A stretch of 64,000 bases of DNA from Sphingobacterium thalpophilum (GTDB lineage: Bacteria > Bacteroidota > Bacteroidia > Sphingobacteriales > Sphingobacteriaceae). Both the position numbers and the translations under genes were made by a program. Below are positions 33,841 through 43,492 of the stretch, in pieces. Numbering within the stretch: the stretch's first letter is position 1; each line of letters opens with the position of its first letter. Under the pieces are notes generated by a model, which was not told where the DNA came from, did not search any database, and saw only the letters and a program-made list of their open reading frames with translations. The stretch spans positions 62,001 through 126,000 of the forward strand of contig NZ_CP151087.1 in the NCBI RefSeq assembly GCF_038396785.1. Direction: 5' to 3'.

Positions 33841-34581
33841 ATGAACATGACGACTGAGACCTCGAATATAATCATCCTGTTATTGCTGGCAATTGTTGCT
33901 TTAATATCGGGTTTGTACCTCTTGTTAAGACAAAAATATAGGAAACTTGAGGTAGAAAATAAACGACAAAAGGAGCTTTTTAATCGTATGGACAATCAGA
34001 AGATTGACGATTTCCATCGGGCCCAATTAAATCCCCACTTGCTTAAAAATTCATTGAACGGAATACTTTCACATGCCTATCAGACCTATTATACCATGGA
34101 CAAGTTGGCCATGGTATTGGACTACGTTTTGTATGAAAGTGAAGATGAACTCGTTTCACCTAAAGCAGAGATTGATTTTGCGCGTAATCTCATTGAGATT
34201 AATAGGGTAAAACTGAGTCCCTTATTTGATATACGCGTTAAGTTTGATATTGATGAACTAAATAGTTCCTTGTTGAATACACCTTCATTGGTTCCTTTGA
34301 TTTCTGTGGATTTAATTGAAAACGCATTTAAAAATGCAGATTTCCATGGACCTGATTCTTTTATTTCTATCATGCTGACCTTTAAGAATGGTTTGCTGGA
34401 GCTCATTGTGAGCAATCGAATTTCAAAACGTTCGCCCCTACAAAAGGCCAAAAGTGGAATAGGCAGCAAAACGTTGGAAGAACGGCTCATGTTGTACTAT
34501 CCAGGTAGACATCACCTGCGCAGGTTTGTAGAGAATGATGTATATAGTGCCCACCTTCAAATCAGATTGTATGCGGATTGA
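33841..34581 (+). CDS. LytS-type sensor histidine kinase
   Basis: A 246-residue membrane kinase with one N-terminal transmembrane segment (residues about 9-28), a short coiled linker and a His_kinase (LytS/YehU) domain. The phosphoacceptor is His66 in QLNPHLLKNSLNGI and the ATP-binding N-box is DLIENAFKN. It has no periplasmic sensor domain, so the signal is probably sensed in or near the membrane. Its stop overlaps the response regulator start by 11 bases, marking a two-gene operon. Confidence 0.93.
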   Translation: MNMTTETSNIIILLLLAIVALISGLYLLLRQKYRKLEVENKRQKELFNRMDNQKIDDFHRAQLNPHLLKNSLNGILSHAYQTYYTMDKLAMVLDYVLYESEDELVSPKAEIDFARNLIEINRVKLSPLFDIRVKFDIDELNSSLLNTPSLVPLISVDLIENAFKNADFHGPDSFISIMLTFKNGLLELIVSNRISKRSPLQKAKSGIGSKTLEERLMLYYPGRHHLRRFVENDVYSAHLQIRLYAD

Positions 34582-35293
34582 AAGAAGTTTGAAATGTGTT
34601 CTTCTGGATGATGAAATACCAAGCTTGAGGTTCTTGAAAATGCTCTGTGAGCAAATTCCAGGGGTAGAGGTGGTGAAAACCTTTAATGAACCAGCAACAT
34701 TGTTGAGAGAATACCGTTCACTAAGTTTTGATTTTTGTATTCTGGATATTGAAATGCCGGAATTTAATGGATTTGATGTAGCCAGAGAACTCAAGGGTTT
34801 TCCGATTGTGTTTTCTACCGCATATAAACAATATGCGAGCGATGCTTTTGATATTAATGCTGTAGATTACATGCGTAAACCAATATCTCTGCAACGTCTT
34901 CAGCAGGCCATTATGAAAGTAGGACAAATAATCAATAATAAAGCTGAAATTGTCTCGTTTGCACAGTTTAATACGAATAAAGGAAAAACGGTATTGTATT
35001 TCGATCAGATTAACTATGTTCAAATAGCTGAAGTAGACAGCCGTGATAAAACAGTTTATTTGGCTGATGGTTCGTTCATTTTGTTGAAAAATATAAGCTT
35101 CGATAAGTTGATGGAGATTTTGCCTGAACATGACTTTATACGCATCAATAAAAAAGAGATCATTGCAACCAAGATCGTTAAATTTTTCTCCGCTGATCAA
35201 ATAACAAGCAACTTGTTTGACGAACAAGATATGCCTCTTTTGTTTAATTTGGGGGAATCGTACAAGAAAATGTTTTTCGAGAAATTCAGTTGA
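34571..35293 (+). CDS. LytTR family response regulator
   Basis: A 240-residue regulator with a receiver domain at residues about 7-120 (acidic pair Asp13-Asp14, phosphoacceptor Asp59 in FCILDIEMPEF, conserved Lys103 in DYMRKPI) and a LytTR DNA-binding domain at about 135-235. It is the partner of the overlapping LytS-type kinase. ATG 34571 is preferred over 34535 because the receiver begins right after it. Targets are unknown; the antiporter gene 176 bases downstream is a reasonable candidate by position only. Confidence 0.93.
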   Translation: MRIERSLKCVLLDDEIPSLRFLKMLCEQIPGVEVVKTFNEPATLLREYRSLSFDFCILDIEMPEFNGFDVARELKGFPIVFSTAYKQYASDAFDINAVDYMRKPISLQRLQQAIMKVGQIINNKAEIVSFAQFNTNKGKTVLYFDQINYVQIAEVDSRDKTVYLADGSFILLKNISFDKLMEILPEHDFIRINKKEIIATKIVKFFSADQITSNLFDEQDMPLLFNLGESYKKMFFEKFS

Positions 35294-35469
35294 TTACATT
35301 TTTTTTTTGTTTCATTACATATTTCCTTCCACCTAGCAGCTGAAAAGCACTAAAACTCTTACAGAATTATATTTTTGTTGAGACTGTATTTTATCCCTCC
35401 TTGTTTAGAGAATATTGGTTGGGACTTAGTATGCTATTGTCATTATATTTATTTTAATTGCTATTGAAG

Positions 35470-37737
35470 ATGAGGAAATATAGGAATACAATTTTCTATG
35501 TAGTTTTAGTTGGTACATTACTTGGGGTGATGTATTGGATGATTCATTTGGGGGCACAGCTAGAGGCTCCAGAGCTACTGCGTGGGGAGAAAACAAGTCA
35601 AGGTGCCTGGAAGGATTTTACATCAACTTTATTCAATAGTCTGCAGCATCCGCTAGCGATATTATTGGCTCAAATCGTGACGATCATTATCGCGGCACGT
35701 ATTATGGGCTGGATTTGCATTAAGATTAAGCAGCCTGTGGTAATCGGAGAGATGCTCGCAGGTATCATATTGGGACCATCATTGCTGGGGCTCTATTTTC
35801 CTGAATTTTCGCATACACTTTTTCCTGTAGAATCGCTCAGTAATTTGCAGTTTTTGAGTCAAATTGGGCTAATCTTATTTATGTTTATCATTGGAATGGA
35901 GCTGGATCTGAATGTGCTGCGAAATAAAGCGCATGATGCTGTTGTCATTTCTCATGCAAGCATTGTGATCCCATTTACGTTGGGAATTTCATTGGCTTAT
36001 TTTTTATACCTATTCCATCCACCTACAAATGTAGAGTTTCTATCCTATAGCTTGTTTATTGGTATTTCCATGAGTATCACAGCATTTCCTGTCCTTGCCA
36101 GAATTATACAAGAAAGAGGATTGCAAAAAAGTAAGCTAGGTGCAATGGCGATTACCTGCGCGGCTGCAGACGACATTACGGCTTGGTGTATACTCGCTGT
36201 CGTAATTGCAATCGTCAAAGCCGGTGATTTCGCTAGTGCGTTGTATACAATAGGGCTTGCTGTTGCTTATGTGCTCATTATGATTAAGATCGTGCGCCCA
36301 TTTTTGATGCGCGTAGGAGAGGTGAAAGGTAGTAAGGAAGCTTTGAGTAAACCTGTTGTTGCTATTTTCTTTATTGTGCTGTTATTGTCTGCTTATGCAA
36401 CCGAAGTAATCGGTATCCATGCACTTTTTGGTGCATTTATGGCGGGAGCAATCATGCCCGAAGGAAGTCGATTCCGAACAGCATTCATCGAAAAAATCGA
36501 AGATGTCTCTACTTTGTTATTGTTGCCTTTATTTTTTGTCTATACTGGACTGCGTACGCAGATCGGTCTACTTAATGATCCTCAGTTATGGATGATTACC
36601 ATTGGTATTATTTTGGTCGCGGTTATTGGGAAATTTGCAGGTAGTACGTTGGCGGCGCGTTTTGTCGGTCAAAGCTGGAAAGATAGTTTGAATATCGGCG
36701 CGTTAATGAATACGCGGGGTTTGATGGAACTTATCGTCCTCAATATTGGATACGATCTTGGCGTTTTAAGTGCTGAATTATTTTCGATGATGGTCGTTAT
36801 GGCCTTAGTGACCACCTTTATGACAGGGCCATCCTTAGATCTTATCAATTTTCTCTATCGACCAAAGAAGAGTTTATTGCAGGAAGATATCCAGGATAAA
36901 TCGAAATTTAAGATTCTATTGTCTTTTGCGAAAAGTAATACTGGGATTTCGCTACTGTATCTAGCTGATGCTTTAACGTTGAAATCGAAAAAGAATGCTG
37001 AAATTACTGCATTACATATTGAACCTTCAAACGAATTACATCATTATGAGGTGGAAACCCAGGAACTGGATAGTTTTCGTGAAATCAAGCAGGTCGCTCA
37101 GCAACTCGAACAGCCTATTCAGACAGTATTTAAAATTTCTAGTGATATCGATAGTGAGATTGTTCAAACTTCCAATGAACGCGATCAGGATTTATTACTT
37201 TTGGGTGTCAGCGAATCCATCTATGAGGGGAGTTTATTGGGGCGATTTTTAGATTTTACTACGCGGATTGTAAATCCTGAAAAGTTATTCCATACGGTTA
37301 CAAATGCCGAGTCTCCCTTTACGACATTTGATAGAAATCAGCAGATCAACGCCAAAGTGAATGCAATGGTAGGCATTTTAATTGATAAAGACTTTGTGAA
37401 GGCGAAGCGAGTGATCGTTCCTGTTGTTTTGAAAAATGATGAATTTCTATGTGAAATCATACAGCGCCTTATTCAGCATTCGGATGCTCAGATCATCGTA
37501 TGGGATCTGAATCAAGTGCTGAAAACCAATGAAAGCTTCAAGGAGAAATTGAGGCAATTGGAACAACTTGTTCCCAACCATCTCACAATAACGGAAAAAG
37601 AGTTAAACAGTGATACCTGGCGGGACCATGACTTAATGTTGATCAGCCTGCCCAGCTGGAACAAAATTGTCAATAAAAAAGTACATTGGCTTCCTTTTAC
37701 GCCATCCACACTGTTGATGGCGGATCGCAAACCATAA
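35470..37737 (+). CDS. CPA2-family cation:proton antiporter with C-terminal USP-like domain
   Basis: A 755-residue protein. An N-terminal hydrophobic segment (about 9-30) is followed by the 12-13 helix Na+/H+ exchanger domain (about 75-450), with [20 protein letters not shown] and the ion-site motif [12 protein letters not shown] near residue 235. Residues about 470-750 are soluble and resemble paired universal-stress-protein domains ([18 protein letters not shown]), which in relatives bind nucleotides and gate transport. It probably exchanges K+ or Na+ for protons. The start is ATG 35470; an upstream TTG at 35458 is less likely. Confidence 0.92.
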   Translation: MRKYRNTIFYVVLVGTLLGVMYWMIHLGAQLEAPELLRGEKTSQGAWKDFTSTLFNSLQHPLAILLAQIVTIIIAARIMGWICIKIKQPVVIGEMLAGIILGPSLLGLYFPEFSHTLFPVESLSNLQFLSQIGLILFMFIIGMELDLNVLRNKAHDAVVISHASIVIPFTLGISLAYFLYLFHPPTNVEFLSYSLFIGISMSITAFPVLARIIQERGLQKSKLGAMAITCAAADDITAWCILAVVIAIVKAGDFASALYTIGLAVAYVLIMIKIVRPFLMRVGEVKGSKEALSKPVVAIFFIVLLLSAYATEVIGIHALFGAFMAGAIMPEGSRFRTAFIEKIEDVSTLLLLPLFFVYTGLRTQIGLLNDPQLWMITIGIILVAVIGKFAGSTLAARFVGQSWKDSLNIGALMNTRGLMELIVLNIGYDLGVLSAELFSMMVVMALVTTFMTGPSLDLINFLYRPKKSLLQEDIQDKSKFKILLSFAKSNTGISLLYLADALTLKSKKNAEITALHIEPSNELHHYEVETQELDSFREIKQVAQQLEQPIQTVFKISSDIDSEIVQTSNERDQDLLLLGVSESIYEGSLLGRFLDFTTRIVNPEKLFHTVTNAESPFTTFDRNQQINAKVNAMVGILIDKDFVKAKRVIVPVVLKNDEFLCEIIQRLIQHSDAQIIVWDLNQVLKTNESFKEKLRQLEQLVPNHLTITEKELNSDTWRDHDLMLISLPSWNKIVNKKVHWLPFTPSTLLMADRKP

Positions 37738-37747
37738 ATAAAACGTA

Positions 37748-37767
37748 AAAAGCCCCTAGGGGCTTTT
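37748..37767. terminator. Shared terminator of convergent antiporter and helicase genes
   Basis: AAAAGCCCCTAGGGGCTTTT is a perfect 20-base palindrome between the two convergent stop codons and can act in both directions. Confidence 0.85.
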
Positions 37768-37787
37768 ACTTAAGGTGTTATCAAGAT

Positions 37788-38912
37788 CTATTTATTGATC
37801 TTTTCTATCTTGATTTTTAGTCCGATCAATTTTTCGATATCAGCCAAATACGGTCTTTCTTCTACATCGCAAAAAGAGATGGCTTTTCCTTCCTGACCAG
37901 CTCTTCCTGTTCTACCAATGCGATGAACATAGGTTTCCGGTACATTTGGGAGATCATAATTAATCACAAGCGGTAGTTGTTCGATATCGATTCCTCTTGC
38001 TGCAATATCGGTAGCGATCAAAATTTTAAGATGACTGTCCTTAAATTCACCTAAAGCTTTTTGTCTTGCATTTTGCGATTTATTTCCGTGAATGGCCGCT
38101 GCTCTTAAGCCATTTTTCGCAAGCAACTTGACGATTTTATCCGCTCCGTGTTTTGTTCGGGAGAATACAATGGTGCGCTCATGCTTCAGCTTTTTTAATA
38201 TGCTCGTCAATAATTTGATCTTCTCCTTCTTTTCAACAAAAAATACAGATTGATTTACTTTCTCGGCTGTTGAGCTTACCGGGGTGACGTCAACTTCAAT
38301 AGGCTTGTGTAATATGCCATGCGCGAATTTACGGATATTAGGAGGCATTGTCGCCGAGAAAAACAATGTTTGTCGCTTTGAAGGAACCTTGGCGAGGATC
38401 TTCTTGATGTCATGAATAAAGCCCATGTCCAGCATGTTGTCCGCCTCGTCTAATATCAAGATCTCGATTTTATCTAGAGAAACTATCTTTTGATTCATTA
38501 AATCCAGTAAGCGGCCTGGGGTAGCAACAAGAATATCAATACCTTTTTTAATTTCTTTAACTTGCTTTTCTTGGCTTACTCCACCAAAAATAGTGCAATA
38601 GTTTAGTTTTAGATATTTTCGGTATAAGTTGATATTGTCTCCAATTTGAATGGCTAGTTCACGTGTTGGTGTAAGAATCAAAGCTCTAATGGGAACGAGT
38701 TTACCTGATGTCTTAGTTTCTTCAAGACGTTGTAAAAGCGGAAGTGCAAAAGCGGCCGTTTTACCGGTTCCCGTTTGTGCACAGCCAATAAGATCGTTTC
38801 CTTGCAATACAATTGGAATGGCTTTTTGTTGAATTGCAGTAGGGTGTGTATAGCCTGTTTCTGTTATTGCTTTTAAAAGCGGAGCGATTAAACTGAGTTG
38901 TTTAAATTCCAT
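37788..38912 (-). CDS. DEAD-box ATP-dependent RNA helicase (RhlE-like)
   Basis: A 374-residue minimal DEAD-box helicase. All core motifs are present: Q-motif (TGYTHPTAIQQKAIP), AQTGTGKTAAF, PTRELAIQ, TPGRLLDL, LDEADNMLDMGF, FFSATMP, ATDIAARGID and HRIGRTGRAG. There is almost no C-terminal tail, so it lacks extra RNA-binding extensions such as DbpA's. Such helicases unwind RNA in ribosome assembly, decay and cold adaptation. The cold shock gene lies upstream on the same strand but a terminator separates them. Confidence 0.95.
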   Translation of the reverse strand: MEFKQLSLIAPLLKAITETGYTHPTAIQQKAIPIVLQGNDLIGCAQTGTGKTAAFALPLLQRLEETKTSGKLVPIRALILTPTRELAIQIGDNINLYRKYLKLNYCTIFGGVSQEKQVKEIKKGIDILVATPGRLLDLMNQKIVSLDKIEILILDEADNMLDMGFIHDIKKILAKVPSKRQTLFFSATMPPNIRKFAHGILHKPIEVDVTPVSSTAEKVNQSVFFVEKKEKIKLLTSILKKLKHERTIVFSRTKHGADKIVKLLAKNGLRAAAIHGNKSQNARQKALGEFKDSHLKILIATDIAARGIDIEQLPLVINYDLPNVPETYVHRIGRTGRAGQEGKAISFCDVEERPYLADIEKLIGLKIKIEKINK

Positions 38913-39035
38913 AAATAGTATGTTCGAATTTGTCTTAAATAAAACCTTTGAGAATCCTTTTTATGCTTTTTATTTGAAAACTAAAAGTCTTCAACGGAAA
39001 AGTAAAAGATTGCTAAAAAATTGTAAAGGAAGAAT

Positions 39036-39076
39036 AGGAAAAAGAAATGGGATAAGTCATTAAGAATTACCCCATT
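39036..39076 (-). terminator. Intrinsic terminator of the cold shock gene
   Basis: On the minus strand AATGGGGTAA pairs with TTATCCCATT (one G-U pair), followed by TCTTTTTCC. It lies 24 bases after the csp stop. Confidence 0.75.
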
Positions 39077-39099
39077 AACAAGAAAGTGTATTTTTTGGA

Positions 39100-39291
39100 T
39101 TACGCCAATTTTACATTTGTAGCGCTGATCCCCTTTGGAGTTCTTTCTACATCATAAGTAACAACGTCGCCTTCAGATACTTGGTTTTTAAGCGCAGAAA
39201 CGTGTACGAAAACATCTGCACTACCATCCTCTGGTGTAATAAAACCAAAACCTTTAGTTTCATTGAAAAATTTAATTTTACCTGTATTCAT
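39100..39291 (-). CDS. Cold shock protein (CspA family)
   Basis: A 63-residue single cold-shock domain with RNP1-like KGFGFITPE and RNP2-like VFVHVSAL. It binds single-stranded RNA/DNA and melts structure in transcripts. Length is the normal minimum for the family. It is transcribed alone ahead of the DEAD-box helicase gene. The AT-rich leader upstream has no exact promoter match. Confidence 0.96.
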   Translation of the reverse strand: MNTGKIKFFNETKGFGFITPEDGSADVFVHVSALKNQVSEGDVVTYDVERTPKGISATNVKLA

Positions 39292-39854
39292 TATTTTTAA
39301 TTAAGTGCGGCAAGGTAGGCATAATAAATGATTAATCTTTTATTTTTTTTAATGAATTATAAAATGGGTTGTGTAACTGAGCGTTTTTTTGAACGAGATG
39401 TTGATTGAAACAGCGTTAGAAGGAGGAATTTATCGAACAAAAATGTATAATAAAACACGATCTCGCCAACCAATGTAACATGGTCAACTCATGATGCTGT
39501 TGTTAATGGTATTATTAATTATTTAGATAAATATTTTTTCTGAATGTTTGTTCTTAGTGAAATTAGTAGTAACTTCAACCGCCCCTCCCAAGGGCATGTT
39601 TTTCATAGGTAGATGTATGGTCGAGTGATTCTAACTCGACCATTTTTTGATAGGGGTACGCTAGGTTTGTCTATATATATTTTACAATGCTTTTTGCGAG
39701 CACCTAGATTCATTTTTGTATTTTCATCGAAGCAATTTGTTTTTAATAATAAAGAAAGCATTCTTATTTAGGGCATTCATCTAAGCATATGTATTCTGTT
39801 CGTTTTGACAATTTAGATGATATCCAGTAAAAACAAAACTTAAACCAATATCCA
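39292..39854. other. 563-base intergenic region with an orphan terminator
   Basis: This region separates the divergent csp and Gfo/Idh genes. No ORF in it is convincing. It contains the plus-strand terminator at 39617-39649, which no known gene uses. TTTG near 39547 with TAACTTCA about 19 bases on could start a short RNA of about 60 bases ending there. Confidence 0.45.
39617..39649 (+). terminator. Orphan intrinsic terminator
   Basis: ATGGTCGAGT (39617-39626) pairs perfectly with ACTCGACCAT (39634-39643), then TTTTT. The T-run is only on the plus strand. The nearest plus-strand gene upstream ends at 37737, beyond its own terminator, so this marks an unannotated transcript. Confidence 0.8.
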
Positions 39855-41138
39855 ATGAATAGAAAAGATTTTATCAAAACGTCCACTGTTTTAGCTGCAT
39901 CGTCATTTTTCTTAAATGCTAAAGGTTCAAACTTTTTAGATCGATCCATCCGGGTTGGATTAATTGGTGTAAATGGTATGGGCTGGTCTGATTTGAATGC
40001 ATTGTTAAAGAATGATGGCTTGGTGTGTACTGCTCTTTGTGATGTGGATGAAAATATTCTTAAAAAGAGAGCTGAAGAACTTCAAAAAAGAAATATACAG
40101 GTCGAAACGTTTGTAGATTATAAGAAGATGCTCAATAGCTCGATTGTAGACGCGGTCATCATTGCCACACCCGATCATTGGCATTGCCTGCAAATGGTAG
40201 ATGCCGTAAATGCTGGAAAGCATGTATATGTCGAAAAGCCCATTGGTAACTCCATTGTTGAATGTCAATTAATGGTTCAGGCAGCAAAAAAGAATAATGC
40301 TATTGTTCAAGTCGGGCAATGGCAAAGAAGTCAGCAACATTTTAAGGACGCCATTGATTTTGTTCATTCCGGTAAATTGGGCAAAATAAGATTGGTAAAA
40401 GCTTGGTCTTATCAAGGGTGGAAAAGTGCTATTCCCATCGTGCCCGATGAACCGGTTCCCGCAGGTGTACATTATACGGAATGGCTAGGTCCGGCACAAA
40501 AAAGACCATTTAATTCGAATCGATTCCATTTTAATTTTCGATGGTTTTGGGACTATGCCGGAGGTTTGATGACAGATTGGGGCGTGCATATGTTGGATTA
40601 TGCGTTACTTGGGATGAAGGTTTCCGATCCAAAATCCATTATGGCCTCTGGAGGTAAGTTTGCATTCCCGGACGATGCAGGCCAAACGCCTGATACGATG
40701 ACTGCTGTGTATGAGTTTGATGGCTTCAATATCCAATGGGAACATGCCAAGGGGATCGATCTCGGTCCTTATAACCGCAATCACGGTGTCGCATTTATTG
40801 GTAACAATGGTACGCTGGTCTTGAACAGGTCGGGCTGGGAGGTTATTCCAGAAAAAGGGAGGATGGAAGCGGTCACTATCCAACCTTCTTTAGATAATGG
40901 ACTGGACAAACATATGGAAAATTTTGTAGCAGCAATTCGCCAACGTAATCCAGAAGTACTGCATGCACCAATTGAAGTGGGGGCGCATATTGCCATCTTT
41001 TCCCAGCTCGGAAATATTGCATTCAGGACCGGACAAAAACTCTACTGGGATAAAGATAAACAGCATTTCACCGATCAGAAAGCAAATAAATACTTAGCTT
41101 CGGTTTATCATAACGGCTATAAATACCCAAAAGTATAA
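39855..41138 (+). CDS. Gfo/Idh/MocA family oxidoreductase, exported type
   Basis: A 427-residue NAD(P)-dependent oxidoreductase. Residues 1-25 resemble a Tat-like leader (NRKDFIKTSTVLAASSFFL) with RK in place of RR, so export is possible but unproven. The Rossmann fold starts at IRVGLIGVNGMGW; VEKPIGN near residue 125 is the conserved Lys motif, and WFWDYAGGLMTDWGVHMLD belongs to the C-terminal domain. Bacteroidota have many such enzymes acting on sugars and glycans, and some use tightly bound NAD to hydrolyse glycosides. The substrate is not predictable. It stands alone. Confidence 0.92.
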   Translation: MNRKDFIKTSTVLAASSFFLNAKGSNFLDRSIRVGLIGVNGMGWSDLNALLKNDGLVCTALCDVDENILKKRAEELQKRNIQVETFVDYKKMLNSSIVDAVIIATPDHWHCLQMVDAVNAGKHVYVEKPIGNSIVECQLMVQAAKKNNAIVQVGQWQRSQQHFKDAIDFVHSGKLGKIRLVKAWSYQGWKSAIPIVPDEPVPAGVHYTEWLGPAQKRPFNSNRFHFNFRWFWDYAGGLMTDWGVHMLDYALLGMKVSDPKSIMASGGKFAFPDDAGQTPDTMTAVYEFDGFNIQWEHAKGIDLGPYNRNHGVAFIGNNGTLVLNRSGWEVIPEKGRMEAVTIQPSLDNGLDKHMENFVAAIRQRNPEVLHAPIEVGAHIAIFSQLGNIAFRTGQKLYWDKDKQHFTDQKANKYLASVYHNGYKYPKV

Positions 41139-41148
41139 TGCCTTAAAA

Positions 41149-41183
41149 TTGGTTGTTGATTAATCATTATAATCAACAACCAA
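41149..41183. terminator. Hairpin between convergent genes
   Basis: A 13-bp perfect stem TTGGTTGTTGATT / AATCAACAACCAA with a 9-base loop lies between the Gfo/Idh gene and the hydrolase gene. Neither side has a long T-run, so it is a weak or Rho-assisted terminator. Confidence 0.6.
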
Positions 41184-41211
41184 TGGATCACTGTTTACCA
41201 ATGGATTATTT

Positions 41212-41838
41212 CTATATTCCTTGAAGAACGAATTCGTTTGCGAGATTGATCTCTTCGCGATTGATGGTGTGTCCCGCGTCTTGATATACCATGAGCTTTA
41301 CATTGGCATTCATTTGTGCTAAGATGGATACCGTAGCTTCAACCCGCTCAAGAGGAACATGGAAATCGGGATCGCTCGTGCCAATAAAAATAGGCGTTTG
41401 TGCAAAGTCCCCCGTGTAATTATCCCTGTTAATTTCTTCACCGATTACCCCGCCTATAATTGCTATAGCCCCACCATAGCGCTGCGCATGCCGTGCAAGG
41501 TATTCTAGTGTTAAACAGGCACCCTGAGAAAATCCAAAAAAATAGATGTTTTCGGCGAGTATCCCACTCTTTAAAGCTAGTTTAACCGTATGATCGATCA
41601 GATCAATTGCGGAACTCAACCAGGGTTCGTTCTCTTGTACGGGAGCAATAAAAGAATAGGGATACCAAGTGTGATTTTCTGCCTGCGGTTCAAGTAGTGC
41701 AAAATTATCGACATGAAGATAGGATGACATGCCAAGGATGTCTTCTGCACTCCCCCCACGACCATGGATCATCACAATGGCTTTTTCTGCCTGTTCTAAA
41801 TTTTTACCAGCTGTTTTAATATTTATTGAATGACTCAT
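41212..41838 (-). CDS. Alpha/beta hydrolase, phospholipase/carboxylesterase type (MhqD-like)
   Basis: A 208-residue serine hydrolase: oxyanion region VMIHGRGGSAEDIL, nucleophile Ser in FGFSQGACLT, Asp in TSDPDFHVP and His in DAGHTIN. Size and motifs match Abhydrolase_2 esterases. It is the last gene of a minus-strand trio with a GNAT and an MhqO-like dioxygenase; in Bacillus the MhqO/MhqD pair helps cells survive quinones and catechols. The same role here is inferred from context. Confidence 0.85.
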   Translation of the reverse strand: MSHSINIKTAGKNLEQAEKAIVMIHGRGGSAEDILGMSSYLHVDNFALLEPQAENHTWYPYSFIAPVQENEPWLSSAIDLIDHTVKLALKSGILAENIYFFGFSQGACLTLEYLARHAQRYGGAIAIIGGVIGEEINRDNYTGDFAQTPIFIGTSDPDFHVPLERVEATVSILAQMNANVKLMVYQDAGHTINREEINLANEFVLQGI

Positions 41839-41861
41839 TTTATCCTTTCATGTAGGGTAGT

Positions 41862-42161
41862 TTATACCGTTTTTTTAAACCAAACGTCTTGATATAGTTC
41901 TGGATGACGATGAAACTGCGCATTTACATAAGGACATAATGGAACAATTTTCATGTTGTTTTCGCGCGCATGAGCTACTAATTTCTCGAGCAGTATTTTT
42001 GCAAATCCTCTTCCCTCATAGGCTTCGTCCACCTCTGTATGGTAAACAACGAGATTACCGTCAATGATAGCGATACTCATTAAACCTGCTTTGCGTTCAT
42101 CGGAGAATAATTGAAGCTCTCCACGTTGATTTTTGTCTAATACAATTTCAGTTCTTTCCAT
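41862..42161 (-). CDS. Small GNAT-family N-acetyltransferase
   Basis: A 99-residue minimal acetyltransferase of the single-domain Gcn5-related type (PF14542-like). The acetyl-CoA loop is EGRGFAKILLEKL and the C-terminal signature is IVPLCPYVNAQFHRHPELYQD. These small proteins acetylate unknown acceptors. It sits 38 bases after the dioxygenase gene and 23 before the hydrolase gene, so all three are likely one operon. Confidence 0.87.
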   Translation of the reverse strand: MERTEIVLDKNQRGELQLFSDERKAGLMSIAIIDGNLVVYHTEVDEAYEGRGFAKILLEKLVAHARENNMKIVPLCPYVNAQFHRHPELYQDVWFKKTV

Positions 42162-42199
42162 AACTTCCTCGTTTGTATAATGATGTTTATATATTTTAA

Positions 42200-43126
42200 T
42201 TAATCGATTTTTGGCAATGTCTGTTCAATCTGCGAACGGTAGCTTTCATATTGCTTTGGCAATTTGAGTGCAGATCCTAAGCTGGATAGCGGTTCGTCTA
42301 CCGTAAATCCGGGATTGTCCGTGGCGATTTCAAATAAGACACCACCAGGTTCACGAAAATAGAGTGAGAAAAAGTAATCTCGATCTATTTTTGGTGTGAT
42401 ATCTAACCCTGCTGAAAGTACCTTTTCACGATACTCCATCAAAACATTGTCGTCCTTTACCCGAAATGCGACATGATGATTTGTACCGGCTGCATTTTTG
42501 CCGTATGGCAGATTTTTATCCGCTATTATGTCAACAATGTTAGCCGTATCAATGCTATCCGTTGTTAACCTATAACGATTATCATGCTGTTGTTGGAGCG
42601 AATAACCCAAAATATCGGTCAATACTTTTAGCGTCGGATCTGCTTCTTTTAAAGAAAGCGTGATATTATGGAAGCCTTTTAGTGCATGTTCGCTATTGAT
42701 GTCAGTCGTTGTCCATGCTTTTCTATCATCTTTTGTTTCAATAAACTGAAGCTGCAATCCATCGGGATCATTAAATGAAATTAGCTTCTCTCCAAAAATT
42801 TCACTTTCCTGTAAACTAATCTGATGTTCCACTAAGCGATTTTTCCAAAAATCCAAACTCCCTTGAGGTACGGCATAGCCAATATGAGTCGCCATTCCTG
42901 CTCCTGCGGTACCTTTTCCGATACCCTCCCATGGGAAAAAAGTGAGGATCGTTCCTGGTTCGCCCTGTTCATTGCCGAAGTAGAAGTGGTATGTGCCGGG
43001 GTCGTCGAAATTAACTGTTTTTTTGACAAGGCGTACACCCAGTACTTTCGTGTAAAAATCGAGATTTCGCTTTGCGTTGTCTGCTATCGCAGTAATGTGG
43101 TGTAACCCTAATATTTTATTTTCCAT
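42200..43126 (-). CDS. Ring-cleaving dioxygenase, VOC superfamily (MhqO-like)
   Basis: A 308-residue protein with two glyoxalase/extradiol-dioxygenase modules (about 5-135 and 150-290), starting LGLHHITAIADNAKRNLDFY. Metal ligands are expected at His9/His10 of the first module and His in GTNHHVAFRV of the second, with Glu in GVLFEIATDNPGF. It resembles MhqO/MhqA proteins that open hydroquinone or catechol rings. It is the first gene of the trio. The gene lies 127 bases downstream of an orphan minus-strand terminator. Confidence 0.88.
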   Translation of the reverse strand: MENKILGLHHITAIADNAKRNLDFYTKVLGVRLVKKTVNFDDPGTYHFYFGNEQGEPGTILTFFPWEGIGKGTAGAGMATHIGYAVPQGSLDFWKNRLVEHQISLQESEIFGEKLISFNDPDGLQLQFIETKDDRKAWTTTDINSEHALKGFHNITLSLKEADPTLKVLTDILGYSLQQQHDNRYRLTTDSIDTANIVDIIADKNLPYGKNAAGTNHHVAFRVKDDNVLMEYREKVLSAGLDITPKIDRDYFFSLYFREPGGVLFEIATDNPGFTVDEPLSSLGSALKLPKQYESYRSQIEQTLPKID

Positions 43127-43252
43127 ATCTGATAATTTTATTTTCTTAACTAATGTAAAGTTACGCCGACCAACAGGGAATTTTATTGAACTAGATTAAT
43201 AAAAGCTATAATTGACATTTTTGTTTTTTAGGGAATAGTGATTTTCGAAAAT

Positions 43253-43328
43253 ATATAAAAAAACACCTGAAGTTGGGGACTTCAGGTGTTTAACCTAACC
43301 AATTATTAACCTAAATTTATGAAATGTA
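43253..43328 (-). ncRNA. Candidate small RNA ended by an orphan minus-strand terminator
   Basis: On the minus strand a perfect 13-bp stem (43279-43291 with 43261-43273) with loop CCCCA is followed by seven T and AT-rich sequence, a classic terminator. No minus-strand gene lies upstream. TACATTTC (43328-43321), one base off TAnnTTTG, with TTG 20 bases further upstream, could start an RNA of about 60 bases. Its body repeats TTAGGTTAA twice. I do not recognise an Rfam family. Confidence 0.45.
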
Positions 43329-43492
43329 TATTTCTGAATATTATACTACAACATCAATTCCAATTATCATGCCACTATTTAATAGTGTAAATGAACTCAG
43401 ATAAAAGCCTTATATATGGTATAATTTAGGTAAATTGGATTGTACTAATATGAGGTGGGAATCGAAGACTTCAATTAAAAATAGATTAAAAG

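Noticed and set aside
43373..43387. Short palindrome CACTATTTAATAGTG as a terminator
   Set aside because: A seven-base AT-rich stem without a T-run is too weak to support a call.
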